The position numbers and the translations under genes are program-made. Positions 17,513-26,055 of a stretch of DNA of 64,000 bases are shown one piece after another. The DNA lies in NCBI RefSeq assembly GCF_040149665.1, contig NZ_JBEFLP010000001.1, forward strand, positions 1,364,001-1,428,000, given 5' to 3'. The notes under the pieces are model-generated. The model saw only the letters and a list, made by a program, of their open reading frames with translations, did not search any database and was not told the DNA's origin. Position 1 is the first letter of the stretch, and each line of letters begins with the position of its first letter. Source of the DNA: Sulfitobacter sp. HNIBRBA3233 (GTDB lineage: Bacteria > Pseudomonadota > Alphaproteobacteria > Rhodobacterales > Rhodobacteraceae).

Positions 17513-19072
17513 TTAAAAATCCGTTGGCGCGCCACCCTCGTCCTTGCGCCGGGCTACGAAGGCACAAAGCTCTTCGCGGATCGCCTCGTCCATCGGCGGC
17601 GGTTCGAAAGAGGCGACGATCTCGCGGAACATGTGGTGCGCGCGTTCCTGCGTCCAGACGCCCCCCGCGACCTCCCAGCCCTCGTAGTTGGTCCAGTCGC
17701 TCAGAAACGGCTGGTAGAAGGCGGTGGTATAGCGGTCCTGCGTGTGCTGGATGCCAAAGAAATGGCCCTGATTGCCGACCGATTTGATCGCGTCGAGCGC
17801 AATCTCATCGGGGCCGGTGGCGCAGATTTCCGGCTGCATGTACCGCTGGATCTGCTGGAGCACCTCGCAATCCATGATGAACTTTTCGGGGCTGGCGATC
17901 AGGCCGCCCTCAAGCCATCCCGCCGCGTGATAGACCATGTTGGTCCCCGATTGCACAGCGGCCCAGAGGCTGTTGGATGTCTCCCACATCGCCTGTCCGT
18001 CCGGGACATTCGCCGCGCAGACCCCCGACGAGCGCATTGGCAATCCGTAGAAGCGGCACAACTGGCCCGTCATCTGGGTGGCGCGCATGTATTCCGGTGT
18101 CCCGAAGGCCGGTGCTCCGGTTTTCATGTCCACGTTCGACGTGAATGTCCCGATGGCCACCGGGCATCCGGGGCGGATGATCTGCGCCAGAACGACGGCG
18201 ATCAGCGCCTCGGCCAGCGATTGCGCGACGGCGCCCGCCATGGTCACCGGTGCCATCGCCCCGGCCAGGGTGAACGGTGTCACCACCAGCCCCTGACCGC
18301 GCCGCGCCAGCCGCATCCAGCCATCCAGCATCGGCTGGTCGTGTTTCAGCGGCGAGGTGGAGTTGATGTTTGTGTACATGCGCGGGGTGGCGTCGAATTC
18401 CTCGTGCGTCAGACCTCCCGCGATCCGCACCATTTCCATCACGTCCTCGACCCGCTCCGCACCGAGGCTATAGGCATGCATCGCCTTGTCGGTCAGTGTC
18501 AGCTTGTCGAACAGAACATCGAGGTGACGCACCGACGCGTGGATATCGACCGGCTCGACCGGATAGCCGCCCGCGAAGTGGATGCAGTTGAAATACTGGG
18601 TCAGCCGCAGCAGATCCTGACATTGCGCCCGCGTGCCCGGCACCTTGCGCCCGAGCGACATATCCCAGTAGTTCGGCGGCGAGGACACGTTGCCGAAAAC
18701 GAGGTTCCTGCCCCCGATCGTAATCCTGCGGTCCGCGTTGCGTGGGGTCAGCGTGAATTCATGCGGGGCCAGCGCCACGTATTCCATGACCATGTCCCGG
18801 CCCATGCGCACATTCTCGCCCGACGTAGCGCAGCCCGCGTCCTTGAGGATTTTCAGGGCTTCGGGGTTCAGGATCTCGATCCCGATTTCCTCGAGAATAC
18901 GCATGGCCCCGTCGTGGATCGCGGCCACGCCTTCCGGGCCCAGAGGCTCGGTCGGACGGTCGGTGTTGACCGGAGGGCACCATGGCATCTGCTCGATCAC
19001 CGCGGTTCCGCGCCGTGTGCGGGCGCCTTCACGGCCGCCGCTGCGAGTCTTGCGTCTGGTGTCCACGGTCAT
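17513..19072 (-). CDS. MttB-family (trimethylamine methyltransferase-like, COG5598) methyltransferase
   Basis: This 519-residue protein matches the non-pyrrolysine MttB superfamily. The N-terminus includes IHDGAMRILEEIGIEILNPEA, the middle GNVSSPPNYWDM and FAGGYPVEPVDIHASVRHLD, and the C-terminal barrel has HAAGWLEGGLIASPEKFIMD. No in-frame TAG occurs, so there is no pyrrolysine. Characterised members demethylate quaternary amines such as glycine betaine and pass the methyl group to a corrinoid protein. No corrinoid protein gene lies next to it, so substrate and methyl acceptor are unknown. The N-terminal 25 residues are basic and poorly conserved-looking, and the true start could lie at a later codon. 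It stands alone, with gaps of 86 and 97 bp to its neighbours. Confidence 0.88.
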   Translation of the reverse strand: MTVDTRRKTRSGGREGARTRRGTAVIEQMPWCPPVNTDRPTEPLGPEGVAAIHDGAMRILEEIGIEILNPEALKILKDAGCATSGENVRMGRDMVMEYVALAPHEFTLTPRNADRRITIGGRNLVFGNVSSPPNYWDMSLGRKVPGTRAQCQDLLRLTQYFNCIHFAGGYPVEPVDIHASVRHLDVLFDKLTLTDKAMHAYSLGAERVEDVMEMVRIAGGLTHEEFDATPRMYTNINSTSPLKHDQPMLDGWMRLARRGQGLVVTPFTLAGAMAPVTMAGAVAQSLAEALIAVVLAQIIRPGCPVAIGTFTSNVDMKTGAPAFGTPEYMRATQMTGQLCRFYGLPMRSSGVCAANVPDGQAMWETSNSLWAAVQSGTNMVYHAAGWLEGGLIASPEKFIMDCEVLQQIQRYMQPEICATGPDEIALDAIKSVGNQGHFFGIQHTQDRYTTAFYQPFLSDWTNYEGWEVAGGVWTQERAHHMFREIVASFEPPPMDEAIREELCAFVARRKDEGGAPTDF

Positions 19073-19169
19073 GGTCGCGTCCTTGCTGTTTTACACAGCA
19101 GGCCCGATCATCCCGCTTTCATCCGCGCCAATCACGACAGAGCTTGTCGTATTTGTGCCCGCCCCGCTG

Positions 19170-19886
19170 TCAGAGCGTATCCAGCCACGCGGGGATCTGG
19201 CCGATGTCATCGAGAACCAGATCGGCCAGGGGGCGCAGCACATCTGCCGTGGCGGCACCGGTCAGCACGGCGACCGTGCGCATTCCCGCCGCGCGCCCCG
19301 CCCGCAGGTCGTGGGTGCTGTCGCCGACCATGACAACCGACGCCGGATCCAGATCCATCCGCGCGGCAAAGGCCAGAAGCTGGCCGGGCGCGGGTTTGCC
19401 CCCGTGGCCGCTGTCGTATCCGACAATGAAATCGAACAGGGCTGTCACGCCCGCCTCGGCCAGATGGGCGCGCGCGGGTGCTTCGCTGTCGTTGGTGGCG
19501 ACGCCCAGCTTCAGGCCGCGCTCCCGCAGCCCTGTCAGGAAAGGTTTGAGCGGGATGGCAGGCACCTGCGGCGCCTTGATCGCCTCTTCGTCCAGCATCG
19601 CCAGCAGCGCGTCATGGGAGAGGTCGGGAAAGGAGGGCAGCAAGGCCGCGCAGACCTCTCCGGGCGTGCCCGCGATGACGATGCTGTCGCGGGCGAATTT
19701 TTCTGCGGCGAGGTCGAACCCGATGGTCTCTCCTATGGCCTGCGCGCGTTCCCGGTCGTTTTGGGTCGCCCTGAGCAGAAAGGATTTCGCCCAGCTTTCC
19801 CATGTCGCTGCGAAATCGAAAAGCGTGCCGTCCTTGTCGAAACAGATCCCCGCGACGGGGTGCGCGGTGGTCGTCTGCGCACTCAT
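19170..19886 (-). CDS. HAD-superfamily hydrolase (phosphoglycolate phosphatase-like)
   Basis: This 238-residue protein has the four HAD motifs in order: FDKDGTLFDF (nucleophile Asp plus acid/base Asp), LGVATNDSEAPARAHL (motif II Thr/Ser region), the GGKPAPG lysine, and VVMVGDSTHDLRAG (motif IV aspartates). A helical cap of about 90 residues lies between motifs I and II, as in the Gph/PGMB subfamily. Likely substrates are small phosphorylated metabolites such as phosphoglycolate; specificity is not visible. The start codon overlaps the stop of the DUF3572 gene (ATGA), forming a two-gene unit. Confidence 0.88.
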   Translation of the reverse strand: MSAQTTTAHPVAGICFDKDGTLFDFAATWESWAKSFLLRATQNDRERAQAIGETIGFDLAAEKFARDSIVIAGTPGEVCAALLPSFPDLSHDALLAMLDEEAIKAPQVPAIPLKPFLTGLRERGLKLGVATNDSEAPARAHLAEAGVTALFDFIVGYDSGHGGKPAPGQLLAFAARMDLDPASVVMVGDSTHDLRAGRAAGMRTVAVLTGAATADVLRPLADLVLDDIGQIPAWLDTL

Positions 19887-20167
19887 GTCCAGTGCACTCC
19901 TTCGCCGCCCGGAAGGGCGCGGCGCGCTTCGGCCAGCCGCTCTGGCGCGATCGCGATGTCATCGGCGCAGGCAATGATCCATGCATCGTCCATCAGCAGA
20001 AAATCGAGCACTGCGGCAAGGAAGGCCGGTGACCCGGCCGAGCTGCGCAGATCGGCCTCGCTTGCGCCCGTGGCACCCAGAAAAACCGGCAGAAGATCGT
20101 CATTGGCGACAAGCCAGCCAAGTGCCTGCAAAGCAATCGTTTCCGCGCCCTGATCCTGTTTCGCCAT
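19883..20167 (-). CDS. DUF3572 family protein
   Basis: This small protein of 94 residues starts MAKQDQGAETIALQALGWL and continues VFLGATGASEADLRSSAG and AAVLDFLLMDDAWIIA, which matches the DUF3572 family widespread in Alphaproteobacteria. The function is unknown. I start it at the ATG at 20167 because the family consensus begins there; a longer non-ATG frame to 20212 adds residues without family resemblance. It is coupled to the HAD phosphatase gene downstream (4-bp overlap) and divergent from the PleD-like gene. Confidence 0.8.
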   Translation of the reverse strand: MAKQDQGAETIALQALGWLVANDDLLPVFLGATGASEADLRSSAGSPAFLAAVLDFLLMDDAWIIACADDIAIAPERLAEARRALPGGEGVHWT

Positions 20168-20263
20168 GGGTCTCTCCGACTCCGATACATATCTCAACGC
20201 TTTGTTAACCAAATCAGCGCAGAACTAAAGCATTCTCATGATCGCGTTACGAAAGGGGCTGAG

Positions 20264-21673
20264 GTGCTGGGTAAGATACTCGTGGTCGACGCGATAAGCA
20301 CAAATCGTATTGTGCTGAAGGTCAAGCTCGCCGGCGCCTTCTACGATGTCCTGCAGGCCGCCTCGGTAGAAGAAGCGATCCTGTGCGCCAGATCGACCCC
20401 GCTGGATCTGATCGTGACCGCCCTGTCGCTGCCCGATGGCAGCTCAATCGACCTGTGCAGGCGCATCCGGCAACAACCCCGGCTTGCGCAGATCCCGGTG
20501 CTTGCGGTCGGCAACGCGGGCGACGCGGCGACGCGGCTCGATATTCTGGCGGGCGGTGCTTCGGACGTGATGCAGCGCCCGCTGGATGAAACACTGCTGT
20601 TGGGACGCGTGCGCAGCCTGATCCGCGCGAACAACACGCTGGCCGAATTTCAGGTCCGCGACGAAACCACTTGCGCGCTCGGCCTCGCCGAGCCGACGGC
20701 GGAATTCGTGCGTCCCGGCCATGTGATGCTGGTGGGGGAGGATGCGCGCACGCTCAAATGCTGGGTACGCGACCTGCACCACAACATGAAAAGCAGCTTC
20801 ACCATCACCCCCCTGAAAGAAGCGATGGCGGTCCTGCACGCGGGGGCGCCTACGGACGCGATCGTCCTCGCCCTGCCCGCCAATGGCGGATCGGGCGACG
20901 ACTGCCTGCGCCTGATCTCGGCCCTGCGGGCCAGCACGGTGACCCGACACATCGGCGTTCTGACCGTGCAGCAGAAAGAGGACGTGCAGCGCGCGACAAC
21001 GGCGCTGGACCTCGGGGCCGATGACGTGATGGTCAACGGCTTCGAAAGCCGCGAACTGGCCTTGCGGCTGAAGGTGCTGTTGCGGCACAAGGCGCAGATG
21101 GAACGCGTCCACCAGAACGTGCGCACCGGCCTTCAGGAAGTCGTGCACGACCCGCTGACCGGGCTCTACAACCGCCGCTTCGCGATGCCTCATCTGGCGC
21201 GCATCCGCGACATGAGCCTGCGTTCGGAACGTGCCTTTGCGGTCATTCTGGGGGATATGGATCACTTCAAACAGATCAACGATGCCTATGGTCATGCCTC
21301 CGGCGACGCCGTGCTGGTCGAAACCGCGCAGCGGCTGCGCGACACGCTGAGGGGGGTCGACATGATCGCCCGCATCGGCGGAGAAGAGTTCCTCATGGTC
21401 CTGCCCGGATCAGAGCCTGAAACCGCGCACCGGATCGCCGAACGGCTGCGCGCGCAGATCGGCAACCGCAGCTTTGCGATTCCCGGCGCACGCGCGCCCA
21501 TTACCGTCACGATGAGCATGGGCCTGTCGACGCATACCTTCGACGGAAAGACCGCGCGCTGTCCGGCCGTGGACGAAATCCTCGACAGTGCGGACAAGGC
21601 GCTTTACGCGGCAAAGGTGAACGGCCGCAACCAGATCGCGCTCAGCGCACCGCTGCGACGGCCCGCGGCCTGA
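20264..21673 (+). CDS. PleD-like diguanylate cyclase with two degenerate receiver domains
   Basis: The protein is 469 residues with PleD architecture: REC1 (about 1-120), REC2 (about 150-270), GGDEF (about 295-460). The GGDEF domain has DPLTGLYNRRF, GDMDHFKQIND and an active-site GGEEF, with an RxxD inhibitory site (RGVD) five residues before it, so it should be catalytically active and product-inhibited. In Caulobacter PleD the phosphorylated residue of REC1 is Asp53; here that position is Ala53 (in DLIVTALSLPDG) and the second acidic-pocket aspartate is also Ala (ILVVDAIS). REC2 likewise has no aspartate at the equivalent site (DAIVLALPAN). Start is GTG at 20264 with a GAAAGGGG ribosome-binding site. 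Activation by phosphorylation, as in PleD, looks impossible; the receivers may serve only for dimerisation. Confidence 0.9.
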   Translation: MLGKILVVDAISTNRIVLKVKLAGAFYDVLQAASVEEAILCARSTPLDLIVTALSLPDGSSIDLCRRIRQQPRLAQIPVLAVGNAGDAATRLDILAGGASDVMQRPLDETLLLGRVRSLIRANNTLAEFQVRDETTCALGLAEPTAEFVRPGHVMLVGEDARTLKCWVRDLHHNMKSSFTITPLKEAMAVLHAGAPTDAIVLALPANGGSGDDCLRLISALRASTVTRHIGVLTVQQKEDVQRATTALDLGADDVMVNGFESRELALRLKVLLRHKAQMERVHQNVRTGLQEVVHDPLTGLYNRRFAMPHLARIRDMSLRSERAFAVILGDMDHFKQINDAYGHASGDAVLVETAQRLRDTLRGVDMIARIGGEEFLMVLPGSEPETAHRIAERLRAQIGNRSFAIPGARAPITVTMSMGLSTHTFDGKTARCPAVDEILDSADKALYAAKVNGRNQIALSAPLRRPAA

Positions 21674-21791
21674 AGCGCCTGAGGCCGATGCGGCACATAC
21701 GGGCACCACGGTCGCGATGAACCGGCGGGTCCGCCAGAAAACCGCCGCACCGGCACCTGCCCCAAAATGACGCGCAGCGTGCGCGCCGAAC

Positions 21792-22256
21792 CTAGCGGTC
21801 GTCGATCTTTCTGCGGTTTGCGCGCAGCTCCATCATCTCCTCCAGCCGCTGGACATAGGCCCGCCTTTCGTCATCGCTCATGCGGGAAATGCGGGCCAGC
21901 CATGCCGCGCTCGTCAGATCCTGGCGCTGGAGCAATGATTCACGCTGGCGCTCAAGCAGAGCGCGCACCGGGGCAGGATCGAAAGGCTCCGCCCGCAGCA
22001 GGGAAAACATTTCCTGCATCTGCGCGCGGCGGTCACCGGGGGCTTGCCTGATCGCGCGACGGATCTCGCGGCGGTCCTCACGCCCCAGCGCCGACAGATA
22101 GGGCGCCTCGCCGCGCAGCGGTCTGCCGTGCGGCCCGCCACCCTCGTGGAACCGCCACATCGCACCACCCACGGCGGCGGCAACCGCGAGGTTGAGCGCC
22201 AGTGAAAGGCCCAGCGCAATCGGCATCCAGCGCCACCTTGTTTTGCCTGTTTGCAT
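21792..22256 (-). CDS. Periplasmic heavy-metal-sensor-like protein (CnrX/ZraP-type)
   Basis: This 154-residue protein has one N-terminal membrane segment (IALGLSLALNLAVAAAVGGAMW) followed by a highly charged all-helical domain rich in Arg, Glu and Gln (LGREDRREIRRAIRQAPGD, RISRMSDDERRAYVQRLEEM). That layout is typical of the periplasmic metal-resistance sensor family (CnrX, ZraP, CpxP relatives). It is the third gene of a tight unit after the ECF sigma factor and a single-span membrane protein, 4 bp downstream of the latter's stop. By analogy with CnrYXH it may sense a periplasmic signal and release the sigma factor; the signal is unknown. Confidence 0.72.
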   Translation of the reverse strand: MQTGKTRWRWMPIALGLSLALNLAVAAAVGGAMWRFHEGGGPHGRPLRGEAPYLSALGREDRREIRRAIRQAPGDRRAQMQEMFSLLRAEPFDPAPVRALLERQRESLLQRQDLTSAAWLARISRMSDDERRAYVQRLEEMMELRANRRKIDDR

Positions 22257-22260
22257 CCGC

Positions 22261-22602
22261 CTAACCCTCTTCCAAATCCCAGGACAGGCTGTAGAGCCCC
22301 GTCAATTCCTGATCCTGCGCCAAAACCCCCGCCCTATCCAGCAACGCCAGCGGGTCGAGCCTATCGGCCGGCGGCGCGATCCCGATCCACGCGCCCGCGA
22401 CCGTTGCCGCGACCAACCCGCCAAGGCCCACCGGCCCGCCGATGGCACGCAGCAGCCGTGGCCAGAGCGCCGCACGCGGCTGGTGGGCAAGCGCAGAATC
22501 CAGAACCCGCGCGGCTGCGGCATCGGACAGGCGCGGCGGTGCCGCGCGGGCCGCCGCCAAAAGGTCTTCCAGATCGAATGGGTCAGGTCCTGTCATCTTC
22601 AT
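22261..22602 (-). CDS. Single-span membrane protein, candidate anti-sigma factor
   Basis: The protein is about 113 residues. A cytoplasmic N-terminal half (DPFDLEDLLAAARAAPPRLSDAAAARVLDSAL) is followed by one membrane helix (VGLGGLVAATVAGAWIGIA) and a short acidic tail. Size, topology and position directly after an ECF sigma gene (start overlaps the sigma stop by about 20 bp) fit a small anti-sigma factor of the CnrY kind, though I see no recognised zinc-binding or anti-sigma motif. Homologues in Rhodobacteraceae sometimes carry misleading names such as dihydroorotate dehydrogenase; nothing here supports that. Start could be ATG 22602 or 22596. Confidence 0.62.
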   Translation of the reverse strand: MKMTGPDPFDLEDLLAAARAAPPRLSDAAAARVLDSALAHQPRAALWPRLLRAIGGPVGLGGLVAATVAGAWIGIAPPADRLDPLALLDRAGVLAQDQELTGLYSLSWDLEEG

Positions 22603-23176
22603 ACCCCAATGCTTCGCGTTGTTGCGCCAGATCGGCGGACAACGCCCTTTTTCCACGCGCGGTCAGGCTCTCGACGGCCTCGGTCCCGATCCCGAGTATT
22701 TCGGCGATCTCGGTATTCGCCAAGCCTTCGAGATGGCGCAGGACCACCGCCTGTCTCTGCCGTTCGGGCAGTCGCATGAGCGCCGCCTGCAAGGCATCCT
22801 CGCGCGCCGCCGCCTGCAACCGGTCGACCGCCGAGGGCGCGGGATCCTCGGGGGCGGCGATGGTGTCCAGAGGCGTGTCGGGGACACGGCGCAAACGATC
22901 CGTACACAGATTGGCTGTGACACGGTACAGCCATGTCGATGCCTGCGCGCGCCCGGCCTCCCAGCGCGGTGCCTGTTTCCACAGCCTCACCATCGCCTCT
23001 TGGGTGACGTCTTCGGCTTCGGCCACGTTGCCCAGAACCCGATGCGCGTGGGCATACACCCGTGGCGCGAACCGCGCCGACAGAATCCGCGCCGCCGCCA
23101 CGTCGCCCGCCGCGTAGCGCGCGAGCAAGGCGGCGTCCGCCGATCGTGCCTCTTCGGTTTCGTTCAACGTGTCCAC
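22583..23176 (-). CDS. RNA polymerase ECF-type sigma factor
   Basis: This 197-residue sigma-70 family protein has region 2 (SARFAPRVYAHAHRVLGNVAEAEDVTQEAMVRLWK, positions about 33-67) and region 4 (ALMRLPERQRQAVVLRHLEGLANTEIAEILGIGTEAVESLTARGKRAL, about 131-180) with a clear helix-turn-helix. There is no sigma 1.1 or region 3, so it is an ECF sigma factor. Start appears to be GTG at 23176. It is followed by a single-span membrane protein and a periplasmic sensor-like protein, and an EF-hand protein gene lies 70 bp upstream on the same strand. The locus may therefore be an envelope-stress or metal/calcium response unit (inference). Confidence 0.88.
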   Translation of the reverse strand: MDTLNETEEARSADAALLARYAAGDVAAARILSARFAPRVYAHAHRVLGNVAEAEDVTQEAMVRLWKQAPRWEAGRAQASTWLYRVTANLCTDRLRRVPDTPLDTIAAPEDPAPSAVDRLQAAAREDALQAALMRLPERQRQAVVLRHLEGLANTEIAEILGIGTEAVESLTARGKRALSADLAQQREALGYEDDRT

Positions 23177-23246
23177 AGGGTATTCCGTCAGCCCGAAGCG
23201 TGCGATGCGCAGCCGGATCTGCGCATCCCCTTTTCAATGCGACGGT

Positions 23247-23795
23247 TCAGTCGCGCGGTTTATGGTTGCCGCGCTCTTTGCCATGGCCGCGCATCTTGGC
23301 GAATTCCTCGGCACTTACCGTTCCGTTCCCATCGGTGTCGAGCCGCGAGATCAGCTTGGCGGGATCGCGCCGGCCCTGCATCTCTCCTGCGGTCAACGTA
23401 CCGTTCTGGTCGGCATCAAGATGGCCGAACATCTTCGCCGCACGGTCCGCGCGGCGCTCGTTTCCCTGCGCGATCATCCGGTCAATCTCGGCAGCGCTCA
23501 GGGCGCCATCCCCGTCGGTGTCGAACCGCTCCAGAAGGTGTGCCTTGCGCATCGCCTGCGCGGCAGCGGACAGTTCTTCGGGGGTGACCTGACCGTCGCC
23601 GTTTGCGTCCGCCTTGGCGAATCGCTCTGCCGCTGCGGCTGTCAGCTCTTCCGCCGTGATCTGACCGTCGGCGTTGGTATCGAGCCGTTCGAAACGCGCC
23701 TGCGCACGGTCGTCGCCTTCGCGGGCATCGGCGGGCATCGCTGTCGCGACAAGACCCGCGGTGATCGCCAGTGCGGTGATGGATTCCTTGAGCAT
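23247..23795 (-). CDS. Secreted EF-hand calcium-binding protein with five EF loops
   Basis: The protein is 182 residues with an N-terminal signal peptide (SITALAITAGLVATAMPADA, cleavage near 24). Five canonical EF-hand loops begin at Asp39, Asp63, Asp92, Asp127 and Asp153, each ending in Glu at position 12 (for example DTNADGQITAEE and DTDGNGTVSAEE). It should bind calcium in the periplasm or outside the cell. The start ATG has a GGAGAA ribosome-binding site. It lies 70 bp upstream of the ECF sigma gene on the same strand, so it may be read together with, or be a target of, that system; this link is inference. Confidence 0.9.
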   Translation of the reverse strand: MLKESITALAITAGLVATAMPADAREGDDRAQARFERLDTNADGQITAEELTAAAAERFAKADANGDGQVTPEELSAAAQAMRKAHLLERFDTDGDGALSAAEIDRMIAQGNERRADRAAKMFGHLDADQNGTLTAGEMQGRRDPAKLISRLDTDGNGTVSAEEFAKMRGHGKERGNHKPRD

Positions 23796-23989
23796 GGTAT
23801 TCTCCGTTTTCTGGTTGCGCTCCGGGGATGTTCCGCCCCGTTTGCCCTTGTTCTACGACCCGCCGGGCAGTTTCCGTCGCAGAAAATGCACCCGCCGTGG
23901 CGTCATCCGTCCCGAGACATTTCGCCACCTTACTTTTCAACACCGCGCACGCCATGTAGATGATACCCAGTGCATCGCAGGATCCTAAA

Positions 23990-24409
23990 ATGACGCAGAC
24001 CGCAACAGACCCACGCGAAGATGACGCAAGCCGCGCCGCCGACGACGAACGTCAGCGGCTGCCCGCGATGCTGCGCGGATGGCGCAGCCGGTGTCCCAAT
24101 TGCGGTGCCGGCCCGCTTTTGCACGGTTATCTGAAGGTGCACGACCATTGCGCCGTCTGCGAACAGGAATTCCATCATCACCGTGCCGATGACGGCCCCG
24201 CCTATCTGACGATTCTGCTGGTCGGCCACCTCATGGCGCCGCTGCTGCATTTCGTCTTTGTCCAGTGGCGTCCCGAACCGATCACGCTGTTTACGATCTT
24301 TGCGGTTGGCACTGCCGGTTTGTCCCTCTACCTTCTTCCCAGACTGAAAGGAGCCCTGATCGGCTTCCAATGGGCCAAGGGCATGGGGGGCTTTGCACCC
24401 TCTCCCTGA
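23990..24409 (+). CDS. DUF983 family membrane protein
   Basis: This is a protein of about 139 residues. RCPNCGAGPLLHGYLKVHDHCAVCEQEF holds two CxxC pairs that probably bind zinc, and two hydrophobic segments follow (PAYLTILLVGHLMAPLLHF and ITLFTIFAVGTAGLSLYLLP). This is the standard DUF983 layout in Alphaproteobacteria. I start at ATG 23990; a further in-frame ATG at 23960 adds ten residues without support. The Nudix hydrolase gene follows 24 bp downstream, so the two are probably co-transcribed. The function is not established. Confidence 0.85.
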   Translation: MTQTATDPREDDASRAADDERQRLPAMLRGWRSRCPNCGAGPLLHGYLKVHDHCAVCEQEFHHHRADDGPAYLTILLVGHLMAPLLHFVFVQWRPEPITLFTIFAVGTAGLSLYLLPRLKGALIGFQWAKGMGGFAPSP

Positions 24410-24433
24410 GACCGAGACCGGCGAGAGGCGCGC

Positions 24434-25141
24434 ATGAGCATCGACAAATCAGCAATCCGCAACGCGGCGACCGTTATCGTGATCCGCAACCGGATGGATG
24501 CCCCTGAGATCCTGATGGGTCAGCGCGGCGCCAAAGCCGCCTTCATGCCCAACAAGTTTGTCTTTCCGGGCGGCGCGGTAGACGCCGAAGACGCCGATAT
24601 CCCGCTTGCCTCGTCGCTTCCCGATGTCTGCGCCGAACGCCTGCGCGAAGACGCCGATTCCGAACTGGCCCATGCGATCAGCGTGGCCGCGATCCGCGAG
24701 CTCTGGGAAGAGACCGGCCTGATCCTCGGCGTGCCCGGCACGTGGGAGGGCGATGTGCCGCTGGACTGGCAGACCTTCGCCGCCACCGGCCATGTGCCCC
24801 ACGCCGCGCCGCTTCAGTTCGTATTCCGCGCGATCACACCGCCCGGGCGCCCGCGCCGGTTCGACGCGCGTTTCTTTCTGGTCGATGTGGATGAGATCGC
24901 CACCGACCCCGACGATTTCTCGGCCGCCTGCGACGAGCTGAGCCATTTGCAATGGGTTGCGCTGTCGCGTGCGCGGTCCTTTGACATGCCTTTCATCACC
25001 GAAGTCGTTCTGGCCGAGGTCGAAGCCCGCGCGCGGGATTTCAACCCGCCCGAGGCGGTTCCGTTCTTTCGCAACAGCGACGAGGAAAGCCTGTTCCTGC
25101 ACCTGAAAGGCCATCGCGGCCCCTACGCGCGAAAAGGCTAG
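24434..25141 (+). CDS. Nudix hydrolase
   Basis: This 235-residue protein starts IRNAATVIVIRNRMDAPEILMGQRG, followed by a Nudix box split by an insertion: FPGGAVDAED, then about 35 residues, then AAIRELWEETGLILG, which holds the REx2EE metal-binding core. The extended box is typical of the NUDT8/NUDT19-like group, which often hydrolyses CoA derivatives or nucleotide diphosphates; the substrate is not predictable here. It follows the DUF983 gene and its stop codon overlaps the stop of the convergent DMT transporter. Confidence 0.88.
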   Translation: MSIDKSAIRNAATVIVIRNRMDAPEILMGQRGAKAAFMPNKFVFPGGAVDAEDADIPLASSLPDVCAERLREDADSELAHAISVAAIRELWEETGLILGVPGTWEGDVPLDWQTFAATGHVPHAAPLQFVFRAITPPGRPRRFDARFFLVDVDEIATDPDDFSAACDELSHLQWVALSRARSFDMPFITEVVLAEVEARARDFNPPEAVPFFRNSDEESLFLHLKGHRGPYARKG

Positions 25142-26055
25142 ATCACGAGGATCAACAGCAGGATCGACGCGACCAGGATCGCCATGCCCAGCCCCTCGCG
25201 CAGGGAGATGGTTTCGCGGAAGAACAGTGTCGAGGCCAGAACGCTCAGGATCAGTTCTACCTGCCCCAGAGCCTTGACGTAGGCCGCATTCTGCAGGGTA
25301 AAGGCGATGAACCAGCACAGCGATCCGCCCATCGACGTGATGCCGATCCAGAAGGCGACCCGCCGCGCCGCCCAGACGCGGCCGATTTCCCCACGCTGGC
25401 GCAGATGCAGCCAGGTGCCCAGGATGACGGTCTGCATCGCGACGACGGCCATCAGCGTGATGCCCGCGCGCAGCAGCGGATCGTCCGACGCCAGCGCCAG
25501 TGTCGCGGCACGGTAGCTGACCGCCGAGAAGGCAAACAGCACGCCCGACGCAATCCCCAGCCCCGCGGCGCGGTTGTTGAAATCGCGCCAGTGGACTCCG
25601 CGCGCCTGCTGTCCGCCGGACAACAGCAACAGCCCTGCCATCCCCAGCATGATCGCCACCAGCCCCGCACCGCTGACCGTTTCACCCAGCAGCAGAATAC
25701 CGACCAGCACGGTCTGGATCACTTCCGTCTTCTTGAAGGTGATGCCGACTGCGAAATTGCGTTCCTTGAACAGGGCAACGACGCAAACGGTGGCGAGAAT
25801 CTGCGAGACTCCGCCCAGTAGACCGAAGGCCCAGAAGCGCAGACCCAGATCCGGCAGGGCGGCACCGGATGAGGTCATGTAGACCGCCAGCAGCACGGCG
25901 ATGAAGGGCCCGGAATACAAGAACCGCGAGAATGTCGCCCCCGCCGCGGTCAGGGTCGCTGTCGCCAGCACCTTTTGCAGCATGAAGCGCACCGTCTGGA
26001 AAATCGCGGCGGCAAGGGTGACAAGGATCCACAGATCGGGCTCGGGCAGGGTCAT
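25138..26055 (-). CDS. DMT superfamily (EamA-type) transporter
   Basis: This 305-residue protein has about ten hydrophobic helices forming two EamA repeats, including FWAFGLLGGVSQILATVCVVALF and ITFKKTEVIQTVLVGILLLGE in the first half and YVKALGQVELILSVLASTLFF in the second. The E-x-L-x-S-V/Q-LVGI-like segments near helix ends of both repeats are typical of the family. The substrate is unknown; related proteins export amino acids or metabolites. It is a single gene convergent with the Nudix gene, with a gap of about 190 bp on its upstream side in which I see nothing definite. Confidence 0.85.
   Translation of the reverse strand: MTLPEPDLWILVTLAAAIFQTVRFMLQKVLATATLTAAGATFSRFLYSGPFIAVLLAVYMTSSGAALPDLGLRFWAFGLLGGVSQILATVCVVALFKERNFAVGITFKKTEVIQTVLVGILLLGETVSGAGLVAIMLGMAGLLLLSGGQQARGVHWRDFNNRAAGLGIASGVLFAFSAVSYRAATLALASDDPLLRAGITLMAVVAMQTVILGTWLHLRQRGEIGRVWAARRVAFWIGITSMGGSLCWFIAFTLQNAAYVKALGQVELILSVLASTLFFRETISLREGLGMAILVASILLLILVI

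Noticed and set aside
17633..19333. 566-codon plus-strand frame across the MttB gene
   Set aside because: Shadow of the MttB reading frame; no family similarity.
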